Positions 11,629-21,074 of a DNA stretch of 64,000 nucleotides are shown here, in pieces. Numbering within the stretch: the first letter of the stretch is position 1; each line of letters begins with the position of its first letter. This stretch comes from Nipponacmea schrenckii (lineage: Eukaryota > Mollusca > Gastropoda > Lottiidae). The translations under genes were made by a program, and so were the position numbers. Under the pieces are notes generated by a model. The model had not been told where the DNA came from. It did not search any database and saw nothing but the letters and a program-made list of their open reading frames with translations. Location of the stretch: assembly GCA_030562195.1 (NCBI GenBank), contig CM060202.1:5766001-5830000 (forward strand), read 5' to 3'.

Positions 11629-13848
11629 ATGTGTGAAGAGATTGACAATATGTGCAACTCGGATTCATTCGATTTCTGGAAGAAAATCGGAACCATCGGT
11701 ATTGCTAAAGACAGAGTCCAAAATATACCCATGGTGACCAGTGATGCCAACGGAGCTATTGTAACTGAAACATCGAAGGTTCTCAAAGTATGGGAAGATA
11801 CTTTCAACTCTCTGTTCAATGCCCCAGCGGATAACAGAGCAGAATTCGAGGCAACCATAGGAAAAGAAGATCCCAATTTGAATTATCCTATAACCGAGAA
11901 GGAAGTTAGAGATGCAGTTAAGAGTTTGAAAACTAGGAAATCAACTGGATTTGACAGCATTCCAAGTGAGGTCCTGAAAAATGACACTGTTATAAAACTG
12001 TTACAAAAACTATGTTCAGCCTGTTTTGAATATGGAACGGTGCCAGTACAATGGAATCAAAGCATCATCCACCCAATCCTGAAACCCGGCAGCGAAGACA
12101 ACACCGATCCGAACAACTACAGAGGTATTTCCCTTATATCAGTCCCTAGCAAGGTCTATTGTTTTATTCTGAATAAAAGGATAAATGACTATCTTGAAAC
12201 GTCAAACATTCTTTCCGATTTTCAAAACGGATTCAGGAAAGAGCGGAGCTGTTCTGATCATGTATTTACCCTACATAATATTGTAAATGAGCGTAAAGAC
12301 AAAAAGCAATCCACATTTATATGCTTCGTTGATTTTCGCCGGGCATTTGATGCCATCCAAAGACCTCTGCTCTGGTACAAACTAAAAAAATGTGGGATCT
12401 GGGGAAAATGTCTAAATGCATTACAAAGTTTATACAGCGACACAAAAAGTGCAGTGAGAATTAACAATCATATGACAAATTGGTTCGTAACTTCCACGGG
12501 TGTAAAACAGGGATGTCTAATGTCACCTACCCTTTTTACAATCTACATTAACGATTTAGTGTCCGAAATATGTAATAGTAACTGTGGTGTAAAATTTGGT
12601 GAACAAGAACTCTCCATTTTACTTTATGCTGATGATATCGCACTGATTGCCCCAAATGAAAAGTGTATGGATAGACTGTTGAATATAGTGCAAGACTGGT
12701 GTGTAAAATGGAAATTATTTCTAAATGTAGCAAAAACTAAAATTGTCCACTTCCGACCAAAATCAATGCATAGGTCCATCCATGTGTTTAAATGTGGTAA
12801 TAATATTATCAATTATAGTGAATCTTATAGATATCTCGGCTTGTGGCTGAATGAACATCTAGATATGCATAAAACAGCAACAGAACTTGCAAAATCAGCT
12901 AGTAGAGCACTGGGGTCACTCTGTATGAAATTTCGACAAGGTGGAGATTTGTCACTGAAAGTTTTTGAAAAATTGTATAAGTCTCTTGTTGAGCCAATAT
13001 TGTTTTACTGTGTTGGCATTTGGGGCACTAAGTCATTTTCTTGTATTAATTCAGTTCAGAATAAGGCAATTAAGTTTTTCTTGGGTGTAGGTAGGTTTAC
13101 CTCCAATTTATCGACACGGGGTGACATAGGATGGAATTCATGTTTCACAAAGCAGAAAATAGAATGTATGAGGCAATTGTGCAAACTCTATAGGTTGGAT
13201 AAAAACCGCTTTCTGTTTAAATTGTTTCAGCATTTGCATGTTATTAGAAAGAAAAACCCCTGGTTAACACATGCTATTAAAATTGCAGAATCCGTCAGTA
13301 TAAATAATTTAGTTAATAATACGCTTTTAACTACTAAATATATTGTACATATTGCAAAGAATAGGTTAAACGAACTTGATATTGGGGAATGGCATAAAGA
13401 CATATATAATGATAGAAATAATGTGAATGGAAATAAATTAAGAACTTACAGAAATTTTAAAGAAACACCCTCGGTTGAACCATACGTAACAGATTGTAAA
13501 CTGACACGATTTCAGAGACGATTAGTTTGTCAATTACGCAGTGGTTCCTTCCCAATTGCTGTAGAAACAGGCCGTTACACTAAGCCCCCTACTCCCTTAG
13601 CAGATAGAAAATGTTTATTTTGTAAGGAAAGTGCCATTGAAGACGAATTTCACATTGTTATGAACTGTGCTGCATATAATGATATTCGTCAGATTATGTT
13701 TAGTAAAATAGAACAATATTGTACTTTCTTTTATTATTTGGATCCTTTAGAACAATTTTATTATATTATGAGGTATGGGCAGCATGATTTAGCTAAGTTT
13801 CTAGATATTTTACATAAGAGGCGGAAAGAACTAAGTGCTTTTAAATAG
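11629..13848 (+). CDS. LINE ORF2, reverse transcriptase part
   Basis: 739 codons continuing the polymerase after the break at 11593-11629. Fingers: EVRDAVKSLKTRKSTGFDSI and NNYRGISLISVPSKV. Motif A CFVDFRRAFDAI (catalytic Asp). Motif B GVKQGCLMSPTLFTIYIND. Motif C LLYADDIALI (catalytic Asp pair). Then the thumb (SYRYLGLWLNEH) and a C-terminal Cys/His cluster, CLFCKESAIEDEFHIVMNC, typical of LINE polymerases. The start at 11629 is simply the first ATG after the lesion; homologous-looking codons (KRKHKTS) run upstream of it without a stop. With the endonuclease this drives target-primed reverse transcription. The copy looks young: one interruption only. Confidence 0.92.
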   Translation: MCEEIDNMCNSDSFDFWKKIGTIGIAKDRVQNIPMVTSDANGAIVTETSKVLKVWEDTFNSLFNAPADNRAEFEATIGKEDPNLNYPITEKEVRDAVKSLKTRKSTGFDSIPSEVLKNDTVIKLLQKLCSACFEYGTVPVQWNQSIIHPILKPGSEDNTDPNNYRGISLISVPSKVYCFILNKRINDYLETSNILSDFQNGFRKERSCSDHVFTLHNIVNERKDKKQSTFICFVDFRRAFDAIQRPLLWYKLKKCGIWGKCLNALQSLYSDTKSAVRINNHMTNWFVTSTGVKQGCLMSPTLFTIYINDLVSEICNSNCGVKFGEQELSILLYADDIALIAPNEKCMDRLLNIVQDWCVKWKLFLNVAKTKIVHFRPKSMHRSIHVFKCGNNIINYSESYRYLGLWLNEHLDMHKTATELAKSASRALGSLCMKFRQGGDLSLKVFEKLYKSLVEPILFYCVGIWGTKSFSCINSVQNKAIKFFLGVGRFTSNLSTRGDIGWNSCFTKQKIECMRQLCKLYRLDKNRFLFKLFQHLHVIRKKNPWLTHAIKIAESVSINNLVNNTLLTTKYIVHIAKNRLNELDIGEWHKDIYNDRNNVNGNKLRTYRNFKETPSVEPYVTDCKLTRFQRRLVCQLRSGSFPIAVETGRYTKPPTPLADRKCLFCKESAIEDEFHIVMNCAAYNDIRQIMFSKIEQYCTFFYYLDPLEQFYYIMRYGQHDLAKFLDILHKRRKELSAFK

Positions 13849-15414
13849 TTTTTACATAGTGTTTGTTAATATAATTTTAACTATGTTTTATACTGTTATA
13901 ATTCGTCTTCTTCTATATTCATGCTAATATCTGTTTATTTTACTTATCTGTTTTATTTTGTTATAATTGTAGTGTCTCGTAAGTCTTCTTAGGCTGGAAA
14001 CCATTTTTTATGTATTGTAAAAGAATTTGTAATTGTTATATGGTTTGTGACACTTTAATAAATAAATTAAATAAAATAAATAAACAACGCTTAAAACAGC
14101 TATTGTCTATTTGGAACACCCCCTTCCCTTTGAGCTTCCTTTAAAAAAAACTTTACAATCTTTGTTATAATCGAAAAAAATAAATTAGCATAGTCTGGCA
14201 TATTATTTGATTATTGTTGTAAATATGAATTATGAATTATCTATGTATTCTTATTCATATACCTAGTGTGACAAAGTATCAGAATCTCTTAAAATCTGGA
14301 AAACTAAGTCATTTTTATACGCCCTTCTGAATATGTGGACGTATTCGTAGCCCTGGTCCGTCGGTCTGTCCTTCAACATTTGGACACTATAGAAGCTACA
14401 GTTTAATATGCATTTTAATGAAACTTGGTTCGAGCATTGGAATTGATAAGACGGCGGTCAAGTTCGATTTTGACGATTTTTCGATAAACGGTTTTTGAGT
14501 TATTGCCCTTGCCTATGTATTTGTTGTAGATACAATAGAAGCTACAATTTTCAATGGATTTAATGAAACTTGGTGTGACCATTGGGATCAATAAGACGGC
14601 GGTCAAGTTCGAACTTGAAGGTTTGTCGATGAACTGTTTTTGAGTTATTGCCCTTGACTTAGTTACATCACGTCAAAATTTATTGCTGATACAATAGAAG
14701 ATACAATTTTCAATGGATTTTGATGAAACTTGGTGTGAGCATTGGAATGGATAAGACGGTGGTCAAGTTTGAATTTGATGCCCGGTATTTGAGTTATTGC
14801 CATTGACTTAGTAATTGCATCAAAATGTTTTTGGGAGTTTAATAGATGCTACAATTTTAAATGGATTTTGATGAAACTTGGCATGAGTATTGAAATTGAT
14901 AAAACAGCAGTCAAGTTCGAAATTGATGATTTTTTTTTTAGTTATTGCCCTTGACTTAGTAAAATTGCATCAAAATTTTATTGAGGATGCAATAGAGACT
15001 ACAATTTTCAATGGATTTGAATGAAACTTGATATGATCATTGGAATTGATAAGGCGTTGGTCAAGACCGAATTTGGCAATTGATGAACAGTTTTTTAGTT
15101 ATTGCCCTTGACTTAGTAAAATCTTGTCAAAATTTGTAATAAATCCTACAATTTTCAAAGGATTTTAATGAATCTTGGTGTACGCATTGGAATTGAGTAG
15201 ACCTCAGTCAAGATTAAATTTGACAATTTTTCAATGATCGATTTTGATTTGGGGGAAGGGAGGGATTGAATCTCCCAAATGTACAGGCCTAGGGTGGAAC
15301 AAATATCTTATTGAGAAATTGGGATCTGGATCTGTTGGATGATTTTCTTCTCTTCTGATCTGAAATTAGAAAAAATAAAATAACTCGCCCGATGGGCGAG
15401 TAGTATAGTACCTG

Positions 15415-17675
15415 TTAAGTACAGATTATTTTTAGTTTGCTATGAACAAGGTTGTCATTTAAGTTCTGATTTTTTGAATATGCCACTATCATTTTCTGTT
15501 TATAGACATGAGGAAATTTCTCTTGAAGACTCTTATAATGGGTTTGAACTATCTTACTTGCTTTATTACTGGTTGTATTAAATGGAACTACAAAGGGTGC
15601 TATGCCTACACTGTGGTGAATATTAAGTCCTATGGGTCTTGCTGTATTCAATGTCTCAATCCAATGGGCTTCTCTAGATTGACGGAATTTGGTAGTTTCA
15701 TCTTCGGGCAAGTCGATTTCTATGCGCTCAATTGGGGTTAGGGTGAGATCGTCAAGTGAATGGTCGTCAAGATTGAAATGGTTAGAAACAGGCTTGTCTT
15801 TTTTTAATTTAATATCTGATCTGTGAGCATTAAAACGAGTGCGTAATTTGTTCTTTGTTTCCCCGATATATTGTTTGGGACATTTTTTACATGAAATTAA
15901 GTATATTACATTCGAGTTTTCACATGTTAGGTGCTCTTGGATCGGGTATCTTTTATTCGTAGAGTTACTTTGAAAATAATGCGTTTCTGATATAAAGGGA
16001 CATGTTTTGCATCTGGTTGACATACATGGGGCACTCCTTAAACCTGGAGGCCCTTCGGCATAAAGTCTATTTTTAGCTGCTAACTGTGCTAATGTGGAAT
16101 TTTTTATGTTTCGTAAAAATCGTTTAGAGTATCCACGCTCTTTCAGTTTTGAGAAAACAATCGTACAGGCTTGGTTGAAATCAGAAGGCCTTGTGCAAAT
16201 TCGGTGAAATCGTAAAACTTGTGACTTAATAATTCCAGAAAATGTATGTTTTGGATGAAATGAGCTCTTATGCAAAAGTTGATGAGTGTCGGTTTCTTTG
16301 AAATATACTTTAATATCTAATTTATTAGTCTCCGCTATGGAATCACCTTTAAAAACAGTAGTATCGAGAAAATCTATGCTTTTGTGACTGACACTGGCTG
16401 TTAGTTTGATGGACGGGTGGTGGTTGTTGAGGATTTCAAAAAATTGCCAAAATTGTTCTATGGAGTAAGTCCAAACCATGAAAATGTCATCTAAGAAGCG
16501 TCCATAGAAAAGGGGGTCAAATGGACAAAGGGGTAATACCTCACGTTCCCACTCTGCCATAAAAAGGTTTGCGTATGAAGGGGCGAATCGTTTGCCCATA
16601 GCTGTACCTGAGGTTTGTAGATATGTTTTACCATTAAATGTGAAATCATTGCGACTAAGAAAAATCTCTAAAAGCTGTAGAATTGCATCGTCGGGTCTGT
16701 CTGGATCTGGGTTTCTATCAAAAGCTTTGCGAACTGCCATTAGGCCAGTAGTGTTGTCGATATTGGTGTACATAGAAGTTACGTCTATTGAAATTAGAAT
16801 AGCATTTGAAGGGACTTGAAGGTTTTTTATTTTATTGACAAAGTCAGTTGTGTCCTTAAGGTAGGCTCGATGTTGACATGCTAGTGGTAGTAAGAAATGA
16901 TCGATGTATTCTGACACTGCATAGACTCACTACCACAGTCAGAGATAATCGGGCGGCCTTTAGGGATTCTATTAGGCATGAACCAATCCTTGGTAGGATT
17001 CTTATGAATTTTCGGCAAAGTGTATAAGTGTCTCTCGCGGCAATCAGGTTTGGCAGAAAGATAGTCATATTGTTTCTGTTTTAAATGACTTGTTTTAACT
17101 AAGTCGGCAAGAATATTGTTTATCATATTAGCAGTTTCTTTAAAAATCGGCTCCGGTAAAATTGCATAGTGTTTAGGATTATTCAATTGATGCTCTGCTT
17201 CTGCAATATAATCTTCCCTATTTAATATAACGCAACATGAACCTTTGTCACTCTTTTTAATTACAATGCTATCGTCTTTTTTAAGTACATTTAATGCTTC
17301 TACTCGCGTTAGATTAGGCTTCTCGTGTGTTATGGAAAGATTTGATATTTGGTTATTCATACTTGTAAATACGTTTAATATTTCTGGATGGATAGCGGTT
17401 TTAGGTGGTTTCCACGTGGATTTAGGAATAAACATTGTTCTAGCACCGCGTGGAGGGTGGTTTCGAAAAAAGTATGTGCAACTGAGATTCCGTTGAAATC
17501 GTTGAATAGACGGTTGAAGATAATCAAGGTTAGGTAATTTAGGAGTCGGAATAAATTTAAGTCCACGGTCTAAGATTGAATGCTGGAGGGGTGTGAGAAT
17601 TTTTCGGCTTAAGTTAACGACGGTTTGGCCTAGCGGCGGCCTCTCAATATTTTTATCCCCAGTAATTAGTTTAAA
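15415..17675 (-). pseudogene. PLE ORF2: reverse transcriptase plus GIY-YIG endonuclease
   Basis: Open from the -1 frame at 17675 without any ATG until 17435, yet PLE-typical residues begin well before that ATG (VVNLSRKILTPLQHSIL, DRGLKFIPTPK). Then come IVIKKSDKGSCCVILNRE, RHLYTLPKIHKNP and GRPIISDCGSES. At about 16917 one base appears to be missing, and the frame shifts into SEYIDHFLLPLA. RT motifs: SIDVTSMYTNI (motif A), GTAMGKRFAPSYANLFMAEW (motif B), YGRFLDDIFMVW (motif C, catalytic Asp pair), IDFLDTTVFKG. C-terminal endonuclease: VIYLISCKKCPKQYIGET, R-x-RFNAH and a distal SNHFNLDDHS, the GIY-YIG module of EN-positive PLEs with a Cys pair. Length of about 750 codons suits the family. Minus strand, overlapping ORF1 by a few bases. 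Confidence 0.92.
17666..17675 (-). promoter_or_regulatory. Candidate -1 ribosomal frameshift site (T TTA AAC) at ORF1/ORF2 junction
   Basis: On the minus strand the ORF1 frame reads TCT TTA AAC TAA. The heptamer T TTA AAC (17675-17669) fits X XXY YYZ in exactly the ORF1 zero frame and is followed at once by the ORF1 stop. A one-base slip backwards gives TTT AAA CTA ATT ACT, which is precisely the ORF2 frame. A possible downstream stem (GGCC, seven bases, GGCC) lies about 20-30 nt further on, weaker and farther than usual. Confidence 0.65.
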
Positions 17676-19342
17676 GACTTACCCGGGGCTTGAAGCTGGT
17701 GTATCCAAAACAAGTATATATTGTTGGCTGTTTCCGGAGACCAATGAAGATTATCAACTGGTTCGAATTCTTCTTCGTAGGGTGACAGGATTGTTGCGTT
17801 CTCAGTGTCGGAGTTCATCATCATATCGTTGAATGTCTTAAGATTCTGCTGGGCTTTCTTAGAGATTTTATTAGAGATAGGTATACAAGAAAATATGATC
17901 TTGGAGCTAGGAAAGGTTTGGTTGGCTGTGGAAATTAATTTCTGGGCTTGGTTAAATGAGGTTTTGGCTAACTGGTCACGATTGTTGAGGCCTACATGCA
18001 GAATGATCGTAGCCGGTTTATGATCATGGTCGTAAGATTCAAGGATGGACTGGATGTGGTGGATTTGGGCACCAGGATACGAGTGTATTTCGGTGTCTGG
18101 AGCTGTTTTGGTAATTCGGTTGAGGTTTGAGGACCCAATAATTAAAGTAGATTTCTGTAGAGCAGGTAGATTCCATGATGACTTGTCCTTGTTTGGTGAT
18201 AAAAGGGTTTGGTAGCGGATATAATGGTTGTCGACGGGGTGATAGGTACTGGATTGGTAGTTGTTACAAATGTGGCATTGGGTACGGACTGAGATCTGGT
18301 TCGTGGTGGAGATGGTCTGGGCACACTTGACCTGGTTGGAGAATTCGGGGTGGTTTGTTGATCCAAAAACTTACAGAAGGAAGAAAGGTCGACCGAACTT
18401 GGGTCACGTGGTGAAGATTCAGATGGTGTAGGCGAGGAATCTGAAAGGGAAAAGAGAAGGGGGGTACCTTCTCTACGAGAACGTTTACCAAAGTCTGCTG
18501 GACTAGGGGATGGTGAACTGCGGGCTCGTTTAGGTGTCTGGTTCGACATGGTGGTGACTCTTGTTGGTGCGGGTGTTTGTGGATCAATTTCCATTTCAGT
18601 TGGTAAGGATATGGTTACTCTGGTCTTGGTTTCGTTGATCGTTTGGTAGAATTTGGCAATCACAGGTTGAGTTAGACGTTTCCCATAGGATCGACGGGCC
18701 CATGAGAGGGCATGGGAAATAATGCGGTCGATGGCTGGTTGTGATAAAGACTTGGTTCTGATGAAAGGGGAGTTTCTCCTGCAGGGTTGCTTGGTAATGG
18801 TCGATCAGGGTCTGCGTTACCTTAGAGAGCCATGTCCGGTTGAGGGATCTAATATTGGCGTCAACAGCTGACGTTTTCATAGCTGGACGAATAAAACAAT
18901 CCAATTCAGAGACTTTGCGCTTGAAGGTGAACGCGGGTTGACCTTGCTGTTGGAGGGTAAGGATTGCCAAATGGTGAAGACACTGCAAAACCTGGGAAAA
19001 ATATCTTAACAAAGGGTTCTTCCTCCTTATGAGTGGGAACTGGTTGGCGTCTGTGGGGTTTGGGGTGCGTTTCTGATATTGGTGAGGCCGGTGGTTATTT
19101 TTGGATGGGTAGGCTGTGTTGTGGGTAGGTCGATGGTTATCTCTGGATGAATAGGCAGTGTTGTGGGTAGGTCGTTGGTGTGGTGGGATATAAATGGCTT
19201 GATTGGTTGGTGGTCGGCGATTGGTAGATGGTAGAGGTCGATGGAATACTGGGCCGTTATAGGGTTCGTGATGTTGGTTTGGATGGCGATAAGTGTTGCG
19301 ATGTCTGGCTTCTTGCCAGTGGTTGTCAAAGTTGTGGAGCAT
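17666..19342 (-). pseudogene. PLE ORF1: basic/Pro-rich N-terminus, helical middle, SGNH-hydrolase-like C-terminus
   Basis: Starts at the ATG at 19342 (MLHNFDNHWQEARHRN). The first 110 residues are His/Asn/Pro-rich with a repeated RPTHNTAY motif. A helical stretch follows (LQCLHHLAILTLQQQG, FKRKVSELDCFIRPAMK). A frameshift near 18770 leads into SQPAIDRIISHALSWARR and IAKFYQTINETKTRV, then a Ser/Pro-rich linker (RARSSPSPSP). A second frameshift between about 18370 and 18200 leads into the last 180 residues: STLIIGSSNLNRI (block I, Gly-x-Ser), TIILHVGLNNRDQ (block III, Gly-x-Asn), KIIFSCIPIS, and VDNLHWSPETANNIY (block V, Asp-x-x-His). This order matches SGNH/GDSL hydrolases, although block I reads GSS rather than GDS. 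The frame stops at TAA 17668-17666. The biochemical role in a PLE is unknown. Confidence 0.7.
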
Positions 19343-19361
19343 AATGAAAATAAGTATAAAT

Positions 19362-19403
19362 GACACGAACCGGTTTTCGAAATATTATTCTTTATCAAGT
19401 GTC
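19362..19403 (-). ncRNA. Hammerhead-ribozyme-like fold at the 5' end of the PLE
   Basis: Minus strand, 5' to 3': GACAC (stem I), TTGATAA (core; consensus CTGATGA), A, then GAA-TAATAT-TTC (short stem II), GAA, AACC-GGTT region (15.1 A to 16.1 T, palindromic stem III), C as nucleotide 17, and GTGTC (stem I partner). This is the type I order seen in PLE hammerheads. Two core positions differ from consensus, but as the pair C3-G8 to U3-A8. Predicted cleavage would fall about 24 nt before the ORF1 ATG. Activity is untested; the extra A and short stem II argue for weak or lost function. Confidence 0.55.
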
Positions 19404-20213
19404 GAGAAATAGTGTATTGTCCATGACTGAGTAAAATTACGTCTTAATTCTATTGTGGGTTTTAATTAAATTTTTAAAGGATTTTGATGAAACTTAGTGT
19501 AAGGAATAGAATTGATAAGACAGTAGTCAAGTTTGAATTTGATGATTTTTTTAATGAACTGTTTTTGAGTTATTGCCCTTGACTTAGTAAAATTGCGTCA
19601 TTAATATTTTGTGGGTGCAAAAGAAGCTACAAAAATTCAATGAATGTTTAATGAGTTATTGTTCTATTTATTATCCAAATTCAATGCTGCCAGTTGGCGT
19701 ATGTTAACTTGCCTGGCAAGTTATCTTTAAAAAAGCGCTTAATGTATTAGGCGTTTTTCAATAATCAAAATTCATCTTTATAAATCTTTGATCAAACTTA
19801 TTTATCAACAATCGGCCTACATTCCATTTGTAATCAACTCTTTTGAACTAAATCGAAATTCAACAAAATGTAGTAGATGCATGGATCTAAAAAGCATGGT
19901 TTAAAAATATTTTCAGGTATAATATATGATGTATTTATAATGAAAATTTAAATAGACCAGCATAAAGAGGCACTGACACGCTATTGAACAGCATGAATAT
20001 CTAAAATAAAAAAGGACTGTTCAGTTGCAAAAGACAACTTCTCTGTTTTTTCTACATTACGCAACGGAAAGAATGGGTAAAAAGAATCTTACCTGATCCT
20101 ATGCAGAGCATAATTACTAAAATAAATCTTTTTCCAAAGTAGCATGACACACGAACCTTTTCTTTACATTTCTCATAGGTGTCTAATGTTTCGAGAGAAC
20201 CATATTGTGTCAT

Positions 20214-20609
20214 ATTCCTTTTTATTCAAACTTACTGGGTTAGAGTGAGATGAGGTAAGTGTTACCAAAGTATAATTCACTTTACCAGATGTTACATTCT
20301 GAACAGCCCTGCTTAATGTATCATTATTACTGTTATAGCCTTTCGCCTCAATAGTAAAAAAAAATACAAGATTGGTCTGTGAATGTGATCGATGATTATT
20401 TATTTAAATACAATTATCCTGCGAGTCTATTTATTGCTCCAAATATAATAGTGGTGTCAATTACTCAGTTTTATAGGTGTAGCATGAAGAATTTTAATTA
20501 AGAGTTAAACGTCATTAGCATTATTGGCGTGTAAACGCAATAGATCACGTCACAAACTGAATAAATGACGAAGTCATTTTTACATGAACTTGTTATTGTT
20601 GCACCTTAA
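20214..20609 (-). other. 5' leader and flank of SLC17 copy A exon 1
   Basis: Upstream of the exon 1 ATG the minus strand has an acceptor-like tract ending ATTGAG/GCGAAAGGC (about 20352) and a conserved stretch to the ATG. The same tract with ATTCAG/GCGAAAGGC recurs at about 51.44 kb. This probably represents a 5' UTR exon. Its open translation (AKGYNSNNDTLSRAVQNVTSG) is shared by both copies, but it is not in frame with exon 1. Confidence 0.4.
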
Positions 20610-20831
20610 AGGCCTGTTTATACTGAGGACGAACGCGACAGCGGCGTTCGCATTGGATTGCTTAAATTGATTTTAAATGAGGTCATTTATACTAACGGGG
20701 AACACGTTTCACCTGTGAATTACCATGCGTACCGCCGCTTTTAATACGAACGATGTTTCGTGCGGAAAGTCGCGCGAAAAGTCGCAGTGGCCGCTTTCGC
20801 TGTCGCGTTCGCCCTCAGTATAAACAGGCCT
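20610..20831. mobile_element. MITE with about 35-bp terminal inverted repeats and TAA target duplication
   Basis: The left end AGGCCTGTTTATACTGAGGA matches the reverse complement of the right end TCAGTATAAACAGGCCT, with the match continuing inward through CGAACGCGACAGCG. Both sides are flanked by TAA (20607-20609 and 20832-20834), which fits PIF/Harbinger-type insertion. 222 bp, no coding capacity, GC-rich compared with its surroundings. Confidence 0.75.
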
Positions 20832-21074
20832 TAACTTCGTCAAAGCGTCACGTGGCAAACTACAGTTTATCGAAAAAAAATATTCAACATAATAATATTT
20901 ATACTATAAATAAATAATTAAATATTGAATAATTCCATTATTGAAATATATGAATATATTCAAGTTCATCTCTAATTGGTTTACTACACGTGCGAGTTTG
21001 AGTTTGGGCGAAATGTTCGGGAAATTAATATGTATTGTATGTGTAAGTGTATTGCTAATGTTATAGTGCGCTTA

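Larger units (their letters stand above)
9296..14077 (+). mobile_element. Nearly intact non-LTR retrotransposon (LINE), 4.78 kb
   Basis: Copy B preserves the pre-insertion site (CCAGAAATAAACAACGC near 40.81 kb). This places the element between 9296 and 14077 with an AAATAA target duplication (9290-9295 and 14078-14083), which is partly ambiguous with the TAAA-rich tail. Contents: 5' UTR of about 190 bp, ORF1 (9488-10435), an APE-type endonuclease (10454-11593), reverse transcriptase (11629-13848) and a 3' UTR of about 230 bp ending in a TAAATAAA-type tail. There is one small lesion between the endonuclease and RT parts. The clade is not certain (CR1/L2/Ingi-like by eye). Confidence 0.93.
15245..19413 (-). 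mobile_element. Penelope-like element (PLE) with two overlapping reading regions
   Basis: Both ends lie inside the Pearl-like repeat; copy B at about 41.87 kb is the empty site, but the exact edges are uncertain by tens of bases. Order on the minus strand: hammerhead-like fold (19403-19362), ORF1 (ATG 19342 to stop 17666), a -1 frameshift heptamer, and ORF2 with RT and GIY-YIG endonuclease (to 15415). After the ORF2 stop the tail has the perfect hairpin CTCGCCC-GAT-GGGCGAG (15384-15400). PLEs are retroelements whose RT is related to telomerase. ORF1 has two frameshifts and ORF2 one, so this copy cannot move by itself. Confidence 0.93.
14317..19728 (+). mobile_element. Pearl/HINE-like repeat (copy A), split by a Penelope-like insertion
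   Basis: The left end has ATACGCCC followed by the partner ATGTGGACGTAT and then a GGTCC/GTCC-rich stretch. The body is about six diverged units of about 155 bp (CAATGGATTT, then GATGAAACTTGG, GATAAGACGG, GTCAAGTTCGA, TTTTTGAGTTATTGCCC). The right end (19690-19728) is GGCGTATGTTAACTTGCC with the hairpin CTTGCC-T-GGCAAG. This is the layout described for Pearl and other Helitron-related non-autonomous elements (GTCY microsatellite, 150-160-bp core repeats, terminal hairpin). The middle is occupied by the Penelope-like element at about 15245-19413. Copy B (41084-42160) is uninterrupted. Confidence 0.75.
2223..20213 (-). pseudogene. SLC17-type transporter, truncated copy A (exons 1-6 only)
   Basis: Exons on the minus strand, all with AG acceptors and GT donors: exon 1 20213-20093 (ATG at 20213, MTQYGSLETLDTYEKC, then the start of TM1 after CYFGKRF); exon 2 8096-8014 (FVLRVSMSVALVAVT, the SLC17 'R-x-x-x-SVAxVA' block); exon 3 7749-7647 (FNWGVEIQGFILAA); exon 4 6859-6714 (ALRFIHGGME); exon 5 3047-2960 (SKWSPAQEKSKL); exon 6 2309-2223 (VGLSVSGF, GWPFIYYIFG). 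Phases join without a break. The family moves organic anions with H+ or Na+ (sialin, VGLUT, VNUT). Exons 7-11 are missing because the duplication ends inside the following intron near 1458, so the product would lack the second half of the transporter. Exon 3 has QILTG where copy B has QIPTG. Intron 1 carries a LINE and a Penelope-like element, and intron 4 carries the 1104-bp array. Confidence 0.82.

Noticed and set aside
15384..15400. CTCGCCC-GAT-GGGCGAG as a bacterial-type terminator or riboswitch
   Set aside because: Eukaryotic context. It lies in the 3' tail of the PLE, where small hairpins are common.
17680..17690. GTAAGT on the minus strand just before the PLE slippery site, as a possible intron donor
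   Set aside because: No suitable acceptor lies close enough downstream to join ORF1 to the RT without losing conserved RT residues. The frame relation is fully explained by the heptamer.
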